From Paenimyroides ummariense (GTDB lineage: Bacteria > Bacteroidota > Bacteroidia > Flavobacteriales > Flavobacteriaceae): a stretch of 64,000 nt of DNA. A program made the translations under genes and the position numbers. Positions 62,334 to 64,000 of the stretch are shown here, one piece after another (within the stretch, counting starts at the first letter, position 1; every line of letters begins with the position of its first letter). Under the pieces are notes generated by a model. That model was not told where the DNA came from. It saw only the letters and a list, made by a program, of their open reading frames with translations, and did not search any database. The stretch is from contig NZ_FOVI01000013.1 in NCBI RefSeq assembly GCF_900115115.1, positions 19,165 through 83,164 of the forward strand, written 5' to 3'.

Positions 62334-63782
62334 TTATCTGTTTAGCTTATACCTTACTAAGGAATTTCCAATGATTCCGAAGAAATATTCTTCATTTATA
62401 GCAAATTCCTTCACTTTGTTTTTTTTATAGTCGTAAGTATAAAAGCTATACATATATTGGTTTTTGCTATAATTATACACATCAATGATGCTTGCCTCAT
62501 TCCACATGCTTCTAGGTTCGTTTTTACCCATCAAATCAGATTTTACGTATAACAGTTTATCATAAGCATATGTTCTGGAATTGACTTTTTGAGGTGGTGC
62601 GCCCATTTTTCGCTCACCGTTTGCTAAGGTTTTTACTTCAATTTTTGCAAGGGTAGTTGTATCAATTGTTTTACCAGACTTAAAATAATTGTATTTGTTT
62701 TCATAAACTAGATATTGGTTTCTATAGTAATAAGTGTAGATTGCCTGCTTTGTTTTAGAGTCAGTTATAAGATGTCCATCAGTGTCGAATATTCCGTCAA
62801 TCTGTTTTTTTAAGACTTTGTCATAAAGTTCAAATGTTGTTGAATTACTGACTGTTATCTTTCCTAACACATTCTCTCCACTATCTGCTTTTTCACTTCT
62901 GAATAAAAAGGAATTGTTATCTATTGGTTGAAGTTTTGAAAAGAAAATTTTTGTTTCCATAAACTTTAATGCTTTCCAGCTTTTTGTTTCTCCTCTATAG
63001 ATGATTGGAGTTGCACCGTCGCTGACAAAAAAGAACTCATCATTTACTTTAACTGTGAGGCTGCGGAAAGATCTGTCTTTTTCGTCGAGTACTATTTGAT
63101 GACTGATTCTAGCTCTCATATCCATTGGTATTGCTGTTATATTGAGAGGAGTAGTATAATTACCCAGATATATTGTATCATGGGTAAGTCCTGCTATGTA
63201 GTAGGAATTAAAACCTAGATCTATATACTCTGCTTTATCAATATGATGAGGTAAAAATCTTCTTATAAAAGGATTTTCCCTTTTCATGATGTGTTCGGAT
63301 GTGATAAATAGTAATACAATAATTGCCGAACTTATTATTATAGTTCCAATGCTTAATAATATGGAAGTCTTGTTTGTGTTTCTGTACAATAAAATAGCAG
63401 CGGCAACCATTGAAGTGATAGCATTGAACCACAGGTGTTCCGTCCATCCCATCTTTTCAAGGATACCGCCACAGGAACATGGGACAAACGGGCTGTAGTT
63501 CAATATCAGGTAAATATATACGGTGAAGGCCGTCATCATTCCCAGAAAGAGATATAATCCCAATCTTTGTGTTTTTGGTATGCATAACAATAAGGCAATA
63601 ATCAGTTCACCGATCACGGTTGCGTAAGCAATGGTAGTTGCAAAAGCACTCAGCAGGGGAGACTGTGCTACCTGAACCTGAAAGTTTTCAAAGTCAGTTA
63701 TTTTACTTACTGCGGCATACACGAACAGTATGATGAAAAAGTAAATGACTGCCTGTTTTATGAATGGTAGAATTTTACGCAT
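62334..63782 (-). CDS. MauE/DoxX-family redox-associated membrane protein
   Basis: 482 residues. The first 140 contain four membrane segments (QAVIYFFIILFVYAAVSKI; TTIAYATVIGELIIALLL; LGLYLFLGMMTAFTVYIYL; WFNAITSMVAAAILLYR) and the cysteine motif FVPCSCGGILEKMGW, as in MauE. A fifth segment leads to a large extracytoplasmic domain (residues 180-482) of beta repeats (GLTHDTIYLGNYTTPLNIT; FFVSDGATPIIYRGETKSW), which is not recognised. Together with the DUF6520 gene downstream and an AraC gene upstream it forms a minus-strand unit. Confidence 0.8.
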   Translation of the reverse strand: MRKILPFIKQAVIYFFIILFVYAAVSKITDFENFQVQVAQSPLLSAFATTIAYATVIGELIIALLLCIPKTQRLGLYLFLGMMTAFTVYIYLILNYSPFVPCSCGGILEKMGWTEHLWFNAITSMVAAAILLYRNTNKTSILLSIGTIIISSAIIVLLFITSEHIMKRENPFIRRFLPHHIDKAEYIDLGFNSYYIAGLTHDTIYLGNYTTPLNITAIPMDMRARISHQIVLDEKDRSFRSLTVKVNDEFFFVSDGATPIIYRGETKSWKALKFMETKIFFSKLQPIDNNSFLFRSEKADSGENVLGKITVSNSTTFELYDKVLKKQIDGIFDTDGHLITDSKTKQAIYTYYYRNQYLVYENKYNYFKSGKTIDTTTLAKIEVKTLANGERKMGAPPQKVNSRTYAYDKLLYVKSDLMGKNEPRSMWNEASIIDVYNYSKNQYMYSFYTYDYKKNKVKEFAINEEYFFGIIGNSLVRYKLNR

Positions 63783-63885
63783 GATAAATATGTTATTTTT
63801 ATGTATTGTAAAATTCTGAAATTCAAATAATTAAAAGTTATTCAAAAAGTATAATTAGTTAGTAGATAGGTATTATTTAGCTTTT

Positions 63886-64000
63886 TTATTCCTTTATTGG
63901 CGTATCAATTTTATTTTCTGATAAGTATGTTTGGCGGCTTTTGTTTCGCAAAGCTCTTGGACTTAAAGAATATAGTTTGGAGAACTGGTTGCAAAAGGTC
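63886..64000 (-). CDS. AraC-family regulator, 3' end only
   Basis: The frame enters from the right edge and ends at 63886. It reads FCNQFSKLYSLSPRALRNKS and ends SENKIDTPIKE. This is the last helix-turn-helix of an AraC-type domain (F-x-N-x-F-x-K-x-Y-x-L-S-P). It is upstream of the MauE gene on the same strand and may regulate it. Confidence 0.65.
   Translation of the reverse strand, partial: TFCNQFSKLYSLSPRALRNKSRQTYLSENKIDTPIKE

Noticed and set aside
1..64000. CRISPR array
   Set aside because: No regularly spaced repeats of 25-40 bp with unique spacers were seen on reading the window.

Overview
The window is AT-rich Bacteroidota DNA, most likely from a flavobacterium. Three features point there: a SusC/SusD pair, a secreted protein with a type IX sorting tail, and LytS/LytTR, TPR-AraC, MauE/DUF6520 and IS21 families typical of that class. 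Several promoters carry the Bacteroidota -7 element (TAnnTTTG). No rRNA and no intact tRNA were found. The most likely tRNA relic is a degenerate serine-type sequence near 2.2-2.3 kb.

Layout. (1) 0-16 kb holds lipoproteins and secreted proteins: a retropepsin-like double-domain protease, TraB/GumN- and EreA-like proteins, a T9SS cargo protein and a TPR-AraC regulator. Many decayed genes and IS3 and IS21 remnants lie among them. (2) 16.8-19.4 kb encodes a LytS-type kinase, a LytTR response regulator and a small outer-membrane barrel. (3) 19.7-25.8 kb is a minus-strand cluster of secreted peptidases. An intact S41 protease and an intact HExxH lipoprotein are kept; another S41 gene, an HELGH peptidase and a DUF2268-like gene are broken. 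(4) 26.7-38 kb carries a membrane-anchored beta-helical protein, an SDR oxidoreductase, an MscS channel, a dead LytS kinase and a class III nucleotidyl cyclase. (5) 38-51.5 kb is a defence/toxin-antitoxin island: hipBA, an AbiEi-like antitoxin with a GIY-YIG nuclease, an SF1 helicase fused to a DUF2726-like nuclease, and a two-gene operon of a tandem-DUF262 protein and an AAA ATPase. (6) 52.3-59.2 kb is a susC-susD-S9 peptidase uptake locus. (7) 59.3-61.7 kb is a RES-domain protein with an acetyltransferase that looks like eukaryotic ESCO cohesin acetyltransferases. (8) 61.8-64 kb is an AraC - MauE - DUF6520 locus.

The clearest shared regulation is a direct repeat, core GTATAG, spaced exactly 21 bp. 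It occurs upstream of seven genes between 16.8 and 35.4 kb, including the kinase/regulator operon itself, and a -7-like element sits about 29 nt after the proximal repeat in most of them. This is the geometry expected of a LytTR regulator, so the 16.9-18.7 kb two-component system probably controls the set.

Many genes are pseudogenes (stops, frameshifts, truncations), while long genes between them are intact. This suggests real decay of duplicated secreted-protein genes rather than general sequencing error. All functional calls rest on reading the sequence; no database search was run.
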